64,000 nt of DNA from Ustilago trichophora. Its lineage: Eukaryota; Basidiomycota; Ustilaginomycetes; Ustilaginales; Ustilaginaceae. The stretch spans positions 558,001 to 622,000 of the forward strand of contig OOIN01000027.1 of the NCBI GenBank assembly GCA_900323505.1, read 5' to 3'. Shown in pieces: positions 1 through 9,662 of this stretch. The notes under the pieces were generated by a model, which made no database searches, was not told where the DNA came from, and worked only from the letters and a program-made list of their open reading frames with translations. Positions within the stretch are counted from its first letter, which is position 1; each line of letters starts with the position of its first letter. The translations under genes were made by a program, and so were the position numbers.

Positions 1-612
1 GCGTACGATCCGGTTAAGCTCGGACATCAGATGCGACGCGGGTAGCACTTTCCTCCCTCGAATGTTCATCGCCAAGCCAGGAGCACCCCTTTCCTGTTGC
101 CAGATCCTGGCCATCCTATTAGTAAGATCTGGATCCCCTTGGACTTCCGCAAAATGGTGATACCACAGTGTGCTGAGATGCCCGCCATTGCCGGCTCCTG
201 TGGGCGGGACAAGAGACATGACTGCGAACGTTTTTCGTCCTGAAGCTTCGTTGATGGTTTCGGGTCTTATGTGCATTGCGATGCCAAGGGACTCGGGCCC
301 GTAGGCACCAGGTCCAAGGTTAACAAAGCGGGGTCGAGTACGCGAGGAGCGAATCTCGTGTGTCAAAGCTTGTTCGGAGATTGGGTGACCATTAAGTCGA
401 AAAATAGTCGCGTCTTGCACTCCCATATTCACCAGACTAGTGGCGAAACTCTCGTCCATGTTGTTCAAACGACCGGCGGGGTGGTGCTCAATATTAATCG
501 GATCTAGAAAGTAAGGGCCAGTATGGCCCTCAACGTTGCCAGGAAGTAGCGTGAAGAAGCTGAGAATCAGAGTGAAAGCAGCGGTGTAAAGCGGAGAGGA
601 GTGGAGGTGCAT
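1..612 (-). CDS. Secreted cluster protein 1 (subgroup A), 3' end cut by window edge
   Basis: An ATG at 612 opens a frame that stays open to base 1, giving 204 residues with no stop inside the window. Residues 1-29 look like a signal peptide (hydrophobic core TLILSFFTLL). The rest aligns with the neighbour at 1272-1880: RFVNLG at 95-100, KTFAVM at 127-132, YHHF at 151-154, GRKVLPASHL at 186-195 and SELNRI at 197-202. The neighbour ends about eight residues after SELNRI, so only a few codons should be missing here. There is no cysteine in the mature part. A TATA-like box lies about 115 bp upstream. Function is unknown; a secreted effector-type protein is inferred from signal peptide, duplication and clustering. 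Confidence 0.8.
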   Translation of the reverse strand, partial: MHLHSSPLYTAAFTLILSFFTLLPGNVEGHTGPYFLDPINIEHHPAGRLNNMDESFATSLVNMGVQDATIFRLNGHPISEQALTHEIRSSRTRPRFVNLGPGAYGPESLGIAMHIRPETINEASGRKTFAVMSLVPPTGAGNGGHLSTLWYHHFAEVQGDPDLTNRMARIWQQERGAPGLAMNIRGRKVLPASHLMSELNRIVR

Positions 613-1271
613 GGTTGTTGGTTTTTATTAGCCTCTGTCTTCGTGCGTCTGTGTGGAGTACAAAGTAGTGGAGGAGCAAGTCAGAGTTGATGGCGTGTAA
701 AGCTCTCTGACTCGACAAGGCCTCGCCATTTATGCTTTCGCGACAGTGCTAAACCTCTTACACGGATCCGTTCCCCTCGAAAAAAGAGGCATCGCTACCT
801 CACCCGACTCTCCTATGTTGTTGGGATCTCATGAATCATGGCAGAATATTGAAGCTTGGTGTGTCAGCCGTTGCCACTGTTCGTCGCTAAACTGCTGCTT
901 GAATGATATTCCCACTCATGTCGACAATTTCAAGACAGTAACCCTCAACACTATCAATTGAGCTTTTTCGCTACTCACACAGTAGACATCATCGAGTCTG
1001 AGGTCTCACACGGGTACAGCAACCTCTCACGAGTATAGGGCTGCCGATAAGCCAGTTGAGATCACGTACTTCCCAAGAATTGTTGTGAACGAGTTATTTG
1101 ACAACCCTCATTCCTCAGAGCTAAGATCGTGGAATTGCAGCTCGAAAGCAGGTTTCGTGGAATATCGATATTTCTGAGCCCGGAGGACACTTACGAACAT
1201 CCTTCTACGATGCTTCAAAGCGAATTGGCAAGCCACATGCAAGGAAGGATTGGACTAGGTGTTACACCAGG
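613..1271. other. Intergenic spacer in secreted-protein cluster
   Basis: This 659-bp spacer carries the upstream region of the leftmost gene and the 3' flank of the second one. I see no coding sequence with an ATG and no repeat. Confidence 0.6.
727..735 (-). promoter_or_regulatory. TATA-like box of leftmost secreted gene
   Basis: The minus strand reads GCATAAATG, about 115 bp before the ATG at 612. Position and sequence resemble the boxes of other cluster members. Confidence 0.35.
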
Positions 1272-1880
1272 CTACACACCATGCCGAACAGCATACCCGA
1301 TACGATTGAGCTCGGAAGGAAGATCCTGGGCAGACAGAACCTTCCTCCCTTGATCCCATGCATCCATGTCGTGTCTTTCAGCCTGCCGGACTGCGCCCAT
1401 CTTCTTTTCGAGGTCCGAGGCGCCCTGTACTGTGACAAAATGATGATGATAAAATGTCTTTTGCGCTCCTCCGACAGAGACGGGACCTTCATGAGGGGCC
1501 AGAGTCAGAATGGCGAATGTTTTCTTCCCGTTAGCCTCTGTGGCCGCCACGTTAGGCTTGACTTGTACAGCAAGTCCCAGCGTCTTGGATCCGAAAGCAC
1601 CTTTACCAAGGTTGATGAATCGCGTCTGTCCTTCCGAGGACTGTATCTCTTGCACGAGGCTCTGTTCGTTGATGGGCGAGCCACGGACTCGGGTAACAAT
1701 TGGGGAGCGCACCCCCATCTGACTGAGACGAGAGGCAAAACTGCCATCCAAATCGTTTGAGCCGTCGCGGCGACGAGCCTCGTCGTTCAGCGGATCCACC
1801 GCGTAAGAGCTTCCTGCGGGATAGCTTGCTGCAAGGCAAGGGAGAAGGATGAAGATGCTGATGAGCAGGAAGGACGTCAT
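1272..1880 (-). CDS. Secreted cluster protein 2 (subgroup A)
   Basis: A complete 202-residue protein starting at a true ATG at 1880. Residues 1-19 form a signal peptide (FLLISIFILLPCLAAS). Cluster-domain blocks: RFINLG at 87-92, LGLAVQV at 101-107, KKTFAILT at 119-126, a histidine-rich YHHHF at 144-148, and KVLSAQDL at 180-187 followed by SELNRI. It is the closest relative of the truncated gene at the left edge and probably arose by tandem duplication, with both on the minus strand. The mature chain has no cysteine. A perfect TATAAAAG lies 92 bp upstream. The family is not one I recognise. Secretion is well supported; a host-directed role is inferred from context. Confidence 0.85.
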   Translation of the reverse strand: MTSFLLISIFILLPCLAASYPAGSSYAVDPLNDEARRRDGSNDLDGSFASRLSQMGVRSPIVTRVRGSPINEQSLVQEIQSSEGQTRFINLGKGAFGSKTLGLAVQVKPNVAATEANGKKTFAILTLAPHEGPVSVGGAQKTFYHHHFVTVQGASDLEKKMGAVRQAERHDMDAWDQGRKVLSAQDLPSELNRIGYAVRHGV

Positions 1881-2624
1881 TTTGGAAAGTTTCCTTTTGA
1901 GGCGGGCGTTGGCTGGACTTGTGGATAAGTGTGAGTGGATGATATCCCAAATTTTCGCTAGACATGAGTTCGCTTTTATATCTCAATGAGCAGCCTGATA
2001 GCCGCTTTGTTTTGTCTATCCACGTATGCATTAGGCAATCCTAGCTGCGGCCAAACTCTAGTACTTCACGAGCCTCCTTATCAAAGCCATGACCAGCAAT
2101 CATGCGGGAGGTGTCACAAGAGTGAGAGTGAAGGAGTGAAGGATCTAAGGACGAACAAAGACCGCAAAGAGGCTCGTATCTCCGTGATTGCTCTGGCTGC
2201 TTACAAAGAAGTAAAGGATTGTGTCCCCTCCAGGCTGACGTGACTTTTGCTGTCTATTTTGCCTGACTTGAAGTAGAACAGGTGCGAACGGATCGAAAGC
2301 TCCGTCTCTGTCAGATCAAATCACGTCCCGCAGTGGCTTTTCATCATAGCAAGCCTGAAAGCTCGAAAATCGTGAAGAGATAATCTTTCATTTTGATCAT
2401 ACAATCATTATATGATGGGGTGCTTGAATTCTAGATAAAGGTGTGATGCCAGTATTGAGCATGACTTATACCGCCATGCTGACATTTCAGTCACCGTTGG
2501 AGCAGGGGCGAAGTTCCAGCTCTCACAGGGGTCCAACAAAGAATTTCGAGTGTCAGGAAGGTCGTCTCATTTGACTTCAACATCAGAGCGCCCTATCAAG
2601 AGGAGGATCGTCCACTGACTTGCT
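1881..2624. other. Intergenic spacer
   Basis: This 744-bp spacer contains the promoter of the gene at 1272-1880. I found no coding sequence and no relic of the family in it. Confidence 0.6.
1973..1980 (-). promoter_or_regulatory. TATA box of secreted gene 2
   Basis: The minus strand reads TATAAAAG, 92 bp upstream of the ATG at 1880. The same octamer sits 96 bp upstream of the secreted gene at 11426-12061. Confidence 0.55.
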
Positions 2625-3236
2625 TCAGACCGCGCGAAAAAGCCTGGACAGAGATTTGAAGAGCTGTCGAGTGGTGAGAATGTCACCGCTTTCGATGACA
2701 GCTCCAGCCTCGGGAGCCGCGGCGTTTGCAAGTGCATCCTCAAAATCTCGAGCGTTGTAGACTCTACCGAAGCCGTTGACGTGAATCCTGACATTTTTCA
2801 TTTCGCCATTCCCATCATATTCCGGAACGGCCGAAAGAAACCCGACCGTCTTGTAGTTGGGAGTGCCGACAGCGCCACGGTCACCAAGAGGGAGGGCCAC
2901 AGAAAAGCCGTGCACATCAGGGTGCAAAGGGAGGGCGTTGCCTAGAACTACCAGGCGTTCATTCGCTGAGTCACGCAGCGCTCCGACAGCTTCGCGATCA
3001 CTGAGCGGATGCTCGCTTCGAGGAATTGGCCACACATAAGCGTTTTGAAGATCTGTCGGGGGATTCCAGGGTCTGCGAAGTCTCTCTTGTAGAGTCTCGC
3101 CGAAGAAATTTTGCATGGCCTCATCATGGGATGGGACCACCACAAAAGGCTTGGTAAGATAATCGTCGTTAGCAGCCACCAGGGATGAGCATGCGAGCGC
3201 GGAAACGAGCCAAGTGAGGATCGCAAACGTTCTCAT
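2625..3236 (-). CDS. Secreted cluster protein 3 (subgroup C)
   Basis: A 203-residue protein from an ATG at 3236. The signal peptide covers about residues 1-22 (FAILTWLVSALACSSLVAA), with its only cysteine inside the leader. Family blocks: ERLVVLG at 93-99, FSVALPL at 111-117, KTVGFLSA at 129-136, the HVNGFGRVYNARDFEDAL helix at 152-169, and DILTTRQLF at 185-193. Length and order of blocks match the other members, although identity with subgroup A is low. No clear TATA box is visible upstream. Function is unknown. The shared C-terminal helix and ILTxxxLF end are what tie it to the cluster. Confidence 0.82.
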   Translation of the reverse strand: MRTFAILTWLVSALACSSLVAANDDYLTKPFVVVPSHDEAMQNFFGETLQERLRRPWNPPTDLQNAYVWPIPRSEHPLSDREAVGALRDSANERLVVLGNALPLHPDVHGFSVALPLGDRGAVGTPNYKTVGFLSAVPEYDGNGEMKNVRIHVNGFGRVYNARDFEDALANAAAPEAGAVIESGDILTTRQLFKSLSRLFRAV

Positions 3237-5437
3237 GGTGGCGGCTAGGGAGTTGACTGAGGTCCTTGGAATTGGGAAAGAAGAGGGTGGAAACGAACTT
3301 TGCAGATATCCACCCTCTACCTTTCATGCCCCGACAAACCCCAGCAACAGTAGGAGAAAGAAAAATCATCTGTCAACTTGTGTAGATAACACGCATTTGG
3401 TGGGAGCATGCAGTGCGCCGGCACATTAAGCATGTTACCCGAGATGAATGCCATTTTACCCACCATTTCTCTCAAAGCAGGAAACGCTCGCCGCTTCGCA
3501 CAACGGGCTTGAAATCCCTCGAATCCGAAGCCTCTACCAGATGCCTCTGATGCTGTGGTTGTCTTGTTTCTACACTTTCACTGAATTGACCATCGACAAC
3601 TGTCATCTGTTCCAATATTCGGTCACTGTACCGAGATTTTTGAAGTGTAACTGGGAATTATGGAACACCAGCCAGCTAAAGGTCTTGAGCCACTCACGTG
3701 AGAAGTATCATCTGCACGTTAAGGATTTCCGGTTCGAGACCCATGTCCCACTATAATGTGTCAGTTGGTGGGCTGGCAGCAAGACTATTTACGCCCACAC
3801 ACGTCGCCCACGTAGAACGCATAGCATCGTTGGGGATGAATTGACCGAGGGGCGCAGAGCGCAGTCTGAGCTACTCCCACCTGTGGCACCTAGCCAGTTG
3901 ACACTTTGTGGACTCGTCCGTCTCTCGTCTATTTCATCCCAACTGAGCATCGCTTGCCCAAGATGATGAGAGAACATACTGATTGCAGCAAGACCTGTGA
4001 GGCCTGAAGCTCGATGAGGCTCCCGGCCCGCCGTGAGGGGGCCGGTTGAGCGCTAAGGGCGAGCGGCAAGGATAAAGGGAGGGCATACAGGGCGGGGAGA
4101 AACAAAGCTTGTCCGCTAGGTGTCCGCTAGGCGAGGCCTAGCGAGGGTGAAGGAGACGACGGAGCTAAGAGAAACCGACAGAAACAAAAAGAGAGGAAAC
4201 AGGTGGACATAGTGATGATGAAGTGGGTGCAATCTCTGCTCGCCCAGACGCTCCCGCCCATTCACACGAGTTGCATAGTGAGTGTCCGCGAAGTTTGCCG
4301 AAGATCACAGTGAGCTCCCAACGAAGCTACCTAAGTTTCCATCAAATGTATCAGTGCCTTTTGCACTCGATCACGAGAGGTGAGGTCAAGCTACTGAGAA
4401 CCATTATGACATGACCAACGCATCCATCAGGCTGATCTCCTCGACACAGCTGTGATCACCTGCGAAACCAGCTGCCATGCTGGTAGACGACTCAAGCTCC
4501 GAATACGCTGTGGTGATTGTGGGTAGATAGGCGTAGTGCGCATGTATTCTGATCCGAAAGGGTGAGCGCCAATGCAGCTTCATGTGACAAACGAGGAGCA
4601 CAAAGAATCTCGTCAAGTGATTGTTTCTAAGGCAACTTTTCCGTTCATCGAGACTACAACAGACTACTTGCCTGACGTCGCACGCAGCCCACACTTTTGT
4701 CAGCAACCATGCGTACAGGCCTGTACAAATTGCACCACACCCCACCGGATTTCTGATAGGCCGCATCTCCGATGTGAATCGTCGGCGTTCACCAGCAACA
4801 ATGACCTTTCCTGTTCTTAAACCGACTCCTCGGATGCCCAACATAGGCTGGCTATGCAGGCAGCTCCATTCACCACAAATGAAACCCACTCATTTGGACG
4901 GTGCATCTGTTTCTTTACGATGATTGGGTGAGGACAACATCCGAGCTCACATGCCAGCCCGTGACAGCTCACGCATCACCGATCCTGCAACCGCTTGGCA
5001 CACTGGCACTGTACTTCTAGTGGGCTCACGCCTGACAATCCTTGATTCTTGTCATAGCTTCCGAAACACATTTACAGAAGGCATTAATAAGCTACAAGCG
5101 CCCCATCTGCTATCCAGGAAAACACATTCACCGCCTCACATTGAGTCTTCCTACCACCTTCATCATCCTCATTATAGAGAGCTTCTTCTGCACAGCATGC
5201 GAGCCCTTCAATCCTCAGTGGTGAATGCTGTGTAAATGCACAAATTCAAGCGGGACACCAAAGAATCAAGGGAAGAGGATCAAGGGAATGGGAGAGACAC
5301 GAAGAAAGTAGTGGAAACGGTCTTGGTGCGGCACTTCAGTCCGGAGGTGGAGGCCGATATTAGGATAATTCTTATACTCGGCTGTAATTGAGGACGACAA
5401 GTGGACCACGAAAGGGAGAAAAATTGGAAGAGGCCTT
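3237..5437. other. 2.2-kb gene-poor spacer in the cluster
   Basis: No convincing gene is present. Open frames here, including a 161-codon one at 4404-4889 minus, lack an ATG-led signal peptide, family motifs and the C/G third-position bias. A short inverted repeat lies at 4111-4143. The stretch may hold decayed copies too divergent to see by eye. Confidence 0.5.
4111..4143. repeat. Tandem decamer plus inverted repeat
   Basis: GTCCGCTAGG occurs at 4111-4120 and again at 4122-4131. The second copy forms an inverted repeat, CGCTAGG at 4125-4131 and CCTAGCG at 4137-4143, with a 5-base loop. A similar GCTAGGC/GCCTAGC hairpin occurs at 10988-11004 in another spacer of the cluster. Confidence 0.6.
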
Positions 5438-6004
5438 TCACAAGATCCAGCGAAGCTCCTCCGCGAGTCCTGCTGTGGAAAAGGTAGAACCTGGCATCAG
5501 CGAAGTCGGGGCGAGTTTTTCGATGTAGTGCTCTACATTGGGCGTGTAATAGACGTCGGACAAGCCATGCACATGCATATCTATACCATTGTTGCCGAAC
5601 GGGTAGACCGTGGCCATAGCAAAGGATTTGGCACGCTCAGGTTCTCCGGGGTGACTGACGGGAAAAGCGACAGCAAAGCCCTTCTTAGGGTTCTCGACGG
5701 TATTCAAGAGAATTATATGGCGCGTGTCACCTTTCGCACGCAGAATCTCCTCGATTTTGGCGTCCTCAAGAGGGAATAAACCAGAATGAGGCTCTGTAAA
5801 GGCCGAATCGTAGTGGGGATGATGGGAGCTGAGCGCATGGCTGAGATCGTTTGAGTAATGCTGAAGCGTGCCAAATGCATAATGATGGTTTACGGGTTGG
5901 ACGTACAGCCGCAGATCGTTCTCATATCTAGCAGCCAGGATTACTGGCATAAATGCGAAGATAATGAGGGAGATCAGCCATAAAGAAGGCCAAAAGACGG
6001 CCAT
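5438..6004 (-). CDS. Secreted cluster protein 4 (subgroup C)
   Basis: I start the gene at the ATG at 6004, giving 188 residues with an immediate signal peptide (residues 1-25, LWLISLIIFAFMPVILAA). The frame is open upstream to an ATG at 6166. That would put 54 polar residues before the hydrophobic segment and would place the TATA-like box at 6111-6119 inside the coding sequence. Family blocks: RHIILL at 95-100, FAVAFPV at 110-116, KSFAMA at 126-131, HVHGLSDVYYTPNVEHYI at 144-161, and a final STFSTAGLAEEL at 173-184. The mature chain has no cysteine and is His/Tyr-rich at 39-65. Function is unknown. Confidence 0.82.
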   Translation of the reverse strand: MAVFWPSLWLISLIIFAFMPVILAARYENDLRLYVQPVNHHYAFGTLQHYSNDLSHALSSHHPHYDSAFTEPHSGLFPLEDAKIEEILRAKGDTRHIILLNTVENPKKGFAVAFPVSHPGEPERAKSFAMATVYPFGNNGIDMHVHGLSDVYYTPNVEHYIEKLAPTSLMPGSTFSTAGLAEELRWIL

Positions 6005-6754
6005 TCTGGATTTTGCTGCTTGAGGGAAGGCTTTCCGGAAGTAGGATCGATCGGAGGGATGATTGGTTATGTGAAGCTTGACAGGGTGGGATGTGAGGTC
6101 ACTGAGGCATCTTTTTATGCTTTTTCCGTCGGCCTGGACCACTTTGAGCGGATTCCGAGGACGCATGCTCTTCCCTAGGCAAATTCCACCTTTGTGAAGA
6201 GTCTCAACGTGGAGCTGCTATGAACAGACACGGTAGCAGCAGCACTAGTCTAGGAAGCCTGGATTTTGGGTGGGCATCATCGATAGCAAGTAGCCTGGTG
6301 GGCGAGGACGAGGACAACCGTCTTTCAATACTTTCTATTGTCCCTATCTGAGTATTTTGCACGAGTGCAAGACCTACAGTCGTCAGAAGCTTGGACTCTA
6401 TCTGACAGTGGAGACTTTATGTAGGGATCGTGGTGGGTGTTTCATGGACAGTTAAAACAATGCAGAGGCAAACTCCTGAGAAGCATAGGTGCAGCCTGTA
6501 ACTCACTGTCGTCACGGAAAGCAGCAAAAGGTTGTCAAATTCCCGTTTTGGTGGGGGTTGTGAGTGGGCTGTTTCGAGATCTTGTCACATCTTCTTCTCC
6601 CTGCACCTTTCAGCGCACCAGACGACAGTCCCTTTGATGGACACTGTTGCTCTCTTTTAGTTTGAAGACACCCTCCAAGTCGGGCTGACTGGCCTGCAGC
6701 TCGCCATGACTTCTGAGCACTCAGAGCTCGCCACGTCACCTCTCCAGCTACACT
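6005..6754. other. Divergent spacer between secreted gene 4 and relic
   Basis: This spacer carries the upstream region of the minus-strand secreted gene. I see no coding sequence. Confidence 0.5.
6111..6119 (-). promoter_or_regulatory. TATA-like box of secreted gene 4
   Basis: The minus strand reads CATAAAAAG, 107 bp before the ATG at 6004. This supports 6004 rather than 6166 as the start. Confidence 0.45.
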
Positions 6755-7336
6755 ATGGCCTCTGTTCTTCAGAGAGTACGTTCAGAGTCTACTTTGCTCC
6801 GTCCATACAGCCTGACTTTTACTTTAATCACCGTGTACAGTACTGTACTGCTTCCCTATATACTTTCAGCCCCTGCCTTTGCGCCTTACCAGCTACCATC
6901 CATTCGGAGCTTTGTCGACCTTCATGCTGAGCTTGAGCTTGCTTTGTCCAGATCGAGCAAGCGATGCCGAACAGCTACGACCACCAACGGCTGTTCAGAC
7001 GTGGGGTGACTAGGGATTTCTTGATCTGTCACACGAATGTCGCCATTGTTCTGTACGGCCGCTCTACCAAGATGCCGAAAACACGCTATGTTGTGCCCTT
7101 CATTTTGTGCATGCACTCGGCAGTGGGATCATGCACAGAGATTCGTCTACGAGCTTGTTGATCTCTCACCGACACAGCCGCTTGTGATTTGATCGAATTT
7201 GCACACACTGAGCCCTTCGGAAGGAATACCGGAAACTTCTTCGGCTTCGCGATTATTCTTCCACTCTTCCTTCCCGACATCGCTTCGCATCGTCTGTATG
7301 CCGTATTGAGAGCGGTTCCATACTCGTGCATGCAGT
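6755..7336 (+). pseudogene. Relic of a secreted cluster gene
   Basis: An ATG at 6755 opens 84 codons with a signal-peptide-like stretch (LTFTLITVYSTVLLPYIL, then SAPAFA), closing at 7009. In a second frame, after a TGA at 7159-7161, residues encoded from about 7180 resemble the family core: a DLIEFA segment, EPFGRNTG and FFGFAIILP. These match LINLG, EPNGERNT and AFAVPI of the gene at 10253-10831. That frame ends at a TAG at 7334-7336 before the usual C-terminal helix. Frame change, in-frame stop and missing C-terminus point to a decayed copy. I tried splice solutions and found no convincing donor in phase with the acceptor at 7176-7177. Confidence 0.45.
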
Positions 7337-7862
7337 AGAGTCAACAAGGACAGCTAGCCGTTGGTCTCGCAATGGAGCCACGTCACAGCTGCGTCTTCTT
7401 CAGCTAGCAGATCTGAATTCGGTCTCTGTGGGCTAATCTCGGCTTTGAAAGCAACATTGGCTTTGAATGTGCGAGCTGCTTCACTTTGCTCCTTCTCGCA
7501 TTCACAAATTTTCTCCGAGACTTCTCCCCTAAAAGTGTTGGGATTAGTCAATGGGGCGGCCAAGATGACGCGGATGTAATGCCACCGTATGCAAGCGCGA
7601 GGTGAGGCGTTGGTGGGAATCACAAGGAGGGGCGGGAACAAATTTCACGGAGGGTCGTAACACGTCATTGTAGTCCAGGTCCTTTTAAGCCCACCGATTG
7701 ACCTTGATTCGCGCGTGCTGTACGTGTACATCAAATTGCTTGTCACGGGGACAATGATATTGCAGCTCTGCTTCGCAGCCCCTCCATCTTCGAATCAATT
7801 TCTTGCAAAAGCTTTCTCTTTACCGACAGCTCGCTCTTCTCAGAATCTGTCAAGATTTCAGG
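7337..7862. other. Upstream region of secreted gene 5
   Basis: This 526-bp spacer contains a TTTTAAG at 7683-7689 that could serve as a weak TATA element. I see no coding sequence. Confidence 0.45.
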
Positions 7863-8675
7863 ATGCGCTACAACCTTTTCTCAGGCAGCATTTGGCAGCT
7901 CTCCTTCTTGCTGCTTGTGCTCAATGCTCTGTTCCTCCAGACTCTCGCTGCTGGAGGCGAGGATTCGTCTAATCCGCAAGGCGGTCCTCCCCATTCCTTC
8001 CATGCTGAGAGCGCGGATACGCCAGCTATCCCTGCCAGGCCCATTCGCGCCCTCACTCCTGGAGGCGAGGGGATTCCGGCGTTCTATTTCGAGCGCAAGC
8101 GCTTTGGCCAAGAACCGGTCATCTACGCCTTTGTGCTAGATCATCATCTCAAGAACGGTCAAACGCTTTCGCGTGCATATCCCCGTGCTTCCGTACTTCG
8201 AGTCTTGGACGAAGACGTACCGTTTATTAGGGACATTGATGTCCTCGGACTTTTCAACAAAGCACTAGCCAGTAATGAAAAACAGCTCATCTACCTGGGC
8301 AGAACTCAGGACGAACCCGCTTACACGAACCGAGTTGTCGCCTTCCCGGTCTCTTTGCTGGAACTGTCAAGATATGCTACCAACAATCGCCTACCACTTC
8401 ATTACCAACAAGTGAAAACTTTTCTTTCCCAACGAATGTGGGACGACAGCCAGGCAAGGATCTTTGCTATTCTCTCAGCGCATAGACCAGACGGCCAGAA
8501 TTTTGTTGGGCATAAAGGACTGCGTCTCCACGGATACGTCGCCGCGGACAAGGTACCAGATATCGAAAAAGCGCTATCAGATGCCCCGAGACCAATTGCC
8601 GGAACAGCCATACATGGACCGGGCGCTGTCATCACGCCGCTCGAGATGTTCCAAGCTCTTGATTTGGTGCATTGA
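7863..8675 (+). CDS. Secreted cluster protein 5 (subgroup B)
   Basis: The ATG at 7863 gives 270 residues; the frame is open upstream but contains no earlier ATG. The signal peptide is about residues 1-30 (WQLSFLLLVLNALFLQTLAA). A Pro/Gly-rich linker (about 31-72) precedes FYFERKRF. Family blocks: QLIYLG at 141-146, VVAFPVS at 158-164, ARIFAILSAH at 198-207, LRLHGYVAADKVPDIEKAL at 220-238, and AVITPLEMF at 255-263. It is longer than other members because of an extra N-terminal region. The next gene (8940-9662) is a frame-disrupted tandem copy that keeps the same leader (LLLVLNAL, then LAAGGE). The mature chain has no cysteine. Function is unknown. Confidence 0.85.
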   Translation: MRYNLFSGSIWQLSFLLLVLNALFLQTLAAGGEDSSNPQGGPPHSFHAESADTPAIPARPIRALTPGGEGIPAFYFERKRFGQEPVIYAFVLDHHLKNGQTLSRAYPRASVLRVLDEDVPFIRDIDVLGLFNKALASNEKQLIYLGRTQDEPAYTNRVVAFPVSLLELSRYATNNRLPLHYQQVKTFLSQRMWDDSQARIFAILSAHRPDGQNFVGHKGLRLHGYVAADKVPDIEKALSDAPRPIAGTAIHGPGAVITPLEMFQALDLVH

Positions 8676-8939
8676 GACCAGAAAGGATCGGCCCGAGGTC
8701 TGTCAAGGAGGGTTGTAAATTGCCGTTTACGTCTTCAGTCAGCGACAATGTCATGAGTGTGTGTTGCAATTACCCCTTTGTGTGTGCGTGTGCGGCGGGT
8801 TATTTGACCAGGAAATTTTTTTCTTGCCAGTCTATATGCAAGAGAGCAAGTTGCACTACAACTCCCTCCTTATCCCCAAAGCACTCTCCCTACTCTTTCC
8901 CAACAGCGCGTTCTTTCTAGAGCCTGCTCAACTTCCACT

Positions 8940-9662
8940 ATGCGCTATAGGTGGCCGCTTTCTTCCCTGCTACTCGTACTCAATGCTCTGTGCGTCCGCA
9001 TCCTCGCTGCTGGAGGTGAAGTCAAGCTTGGAAGGCAGTCCTCCTCGCACACGCCTTGCTGAAAGCGAGGAAAGCTCATCTATCACTGCCAGCCCCCCCC
9101 CCCCCCCCCCCCCCCCCCACACACCCCGCACTCTCATTCCTGCAAGCGAGTCAAATCCGTCATTCTACTTCGAGTCCGCACACAGCAGTACGCCGGACAG
9201 GTTTACACATATACTAGAAAAGACATTTCCCGACAAGAAACACCATTACTCGAGGACTCCCAATTCCTTGAAATTTTTCGCGCTGCCCTGGCCGAGAACA
9301 AGGACCGACTCATCCACGTCGGTCGCGTCCAGCCGTTCCGCACGAATCACGTCGTCGCCTTTCCGATTTCTAAGCGCAAACTCGTTGGAGCTGCTCTCGA
9401 GCGTGACAGACGAGTCGGTTCCGAGCGACTGGAAAGATTCCATCGTCGGTTGGACGACGACGCGAAGCTGTTTTCCATTCTCTCGGCGCATAAAGCAGAC
9501 GATCGGGATTTCGTGGGTAGGAAAGGTTTACGTCTCCATGGATACGTCATCGCAGAGAAGGTTCCAGGGATCGACGAGGCTCTTTCGAAAGCCAGGCCAT
9601 CAGAAGTACCTTTTATGGGCGATATCATGATGCCGCGTCAGATCTTCCATGTTTTTCGCTAG
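8940..9662 (+). pseudogene. Frame-disrupted tandem copy of secreted gene 5
   Basis: An ATG at 8940 encodes a leader nearly identical to that of the upstream gene, ending in LAAGGE, but this frame meets a TGA at 9060-9062. Homology then continues in the +1 frame (about 9047-9180), including a Pro tract encoded by a 26-C run and an FYFES segment matching FYFER upstream. Homology returns to the original frame from about 9200 to the TAG at 9660-9662. That last part carries RLIHVG, VVAFPIS, KLFSILSAH, LRLHGYVIAEKVPGI and a PRQIF end. The two shifts compensate. A splice (for example 9016-9150, 135 bp) would bypass the stop but would remove the FYFE homology, so a recently broken gene is favoured. 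Confidence 0.7.
9093..9118 (+). repeat. 26-base poly-C tract
   Basis: An uninterrupted run of 26 C lies inside the frame-disrupted secreted gene and encodes proline. Such tracts change length easily and are prone to sequencing error. Confidence 0.9.

Noticed and set aside
3680..3755. tRNA-like GGTTCGAGACC motif
   Set aside because: It resembles a T-loop, but the flanking bases do not form a T stem, and no 5' strand pairs with the putative acceptor end.
4404..4889. 161-codon open frame on the minus strand
   Set aside because: No supported start, no signal peptide or family motif, poor codon bias and cysteine-scattered composition; likely chance.
6005..6166. N-terminal extension of secreted gene 4 to an upstream ATG
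   Set aside because: It would add 54 polar residues before the signal peptide and would put the TATA-like box inside the coding sequence.
7001..7177. Intron that would rescue the cluster relic at 6755-7336
   Set aside because: The best-looking donor at 7001 is not in phase with the acceptor at 7176-7177, and the in-phase donor (6993) is poor; a decayed gene explains the data better.
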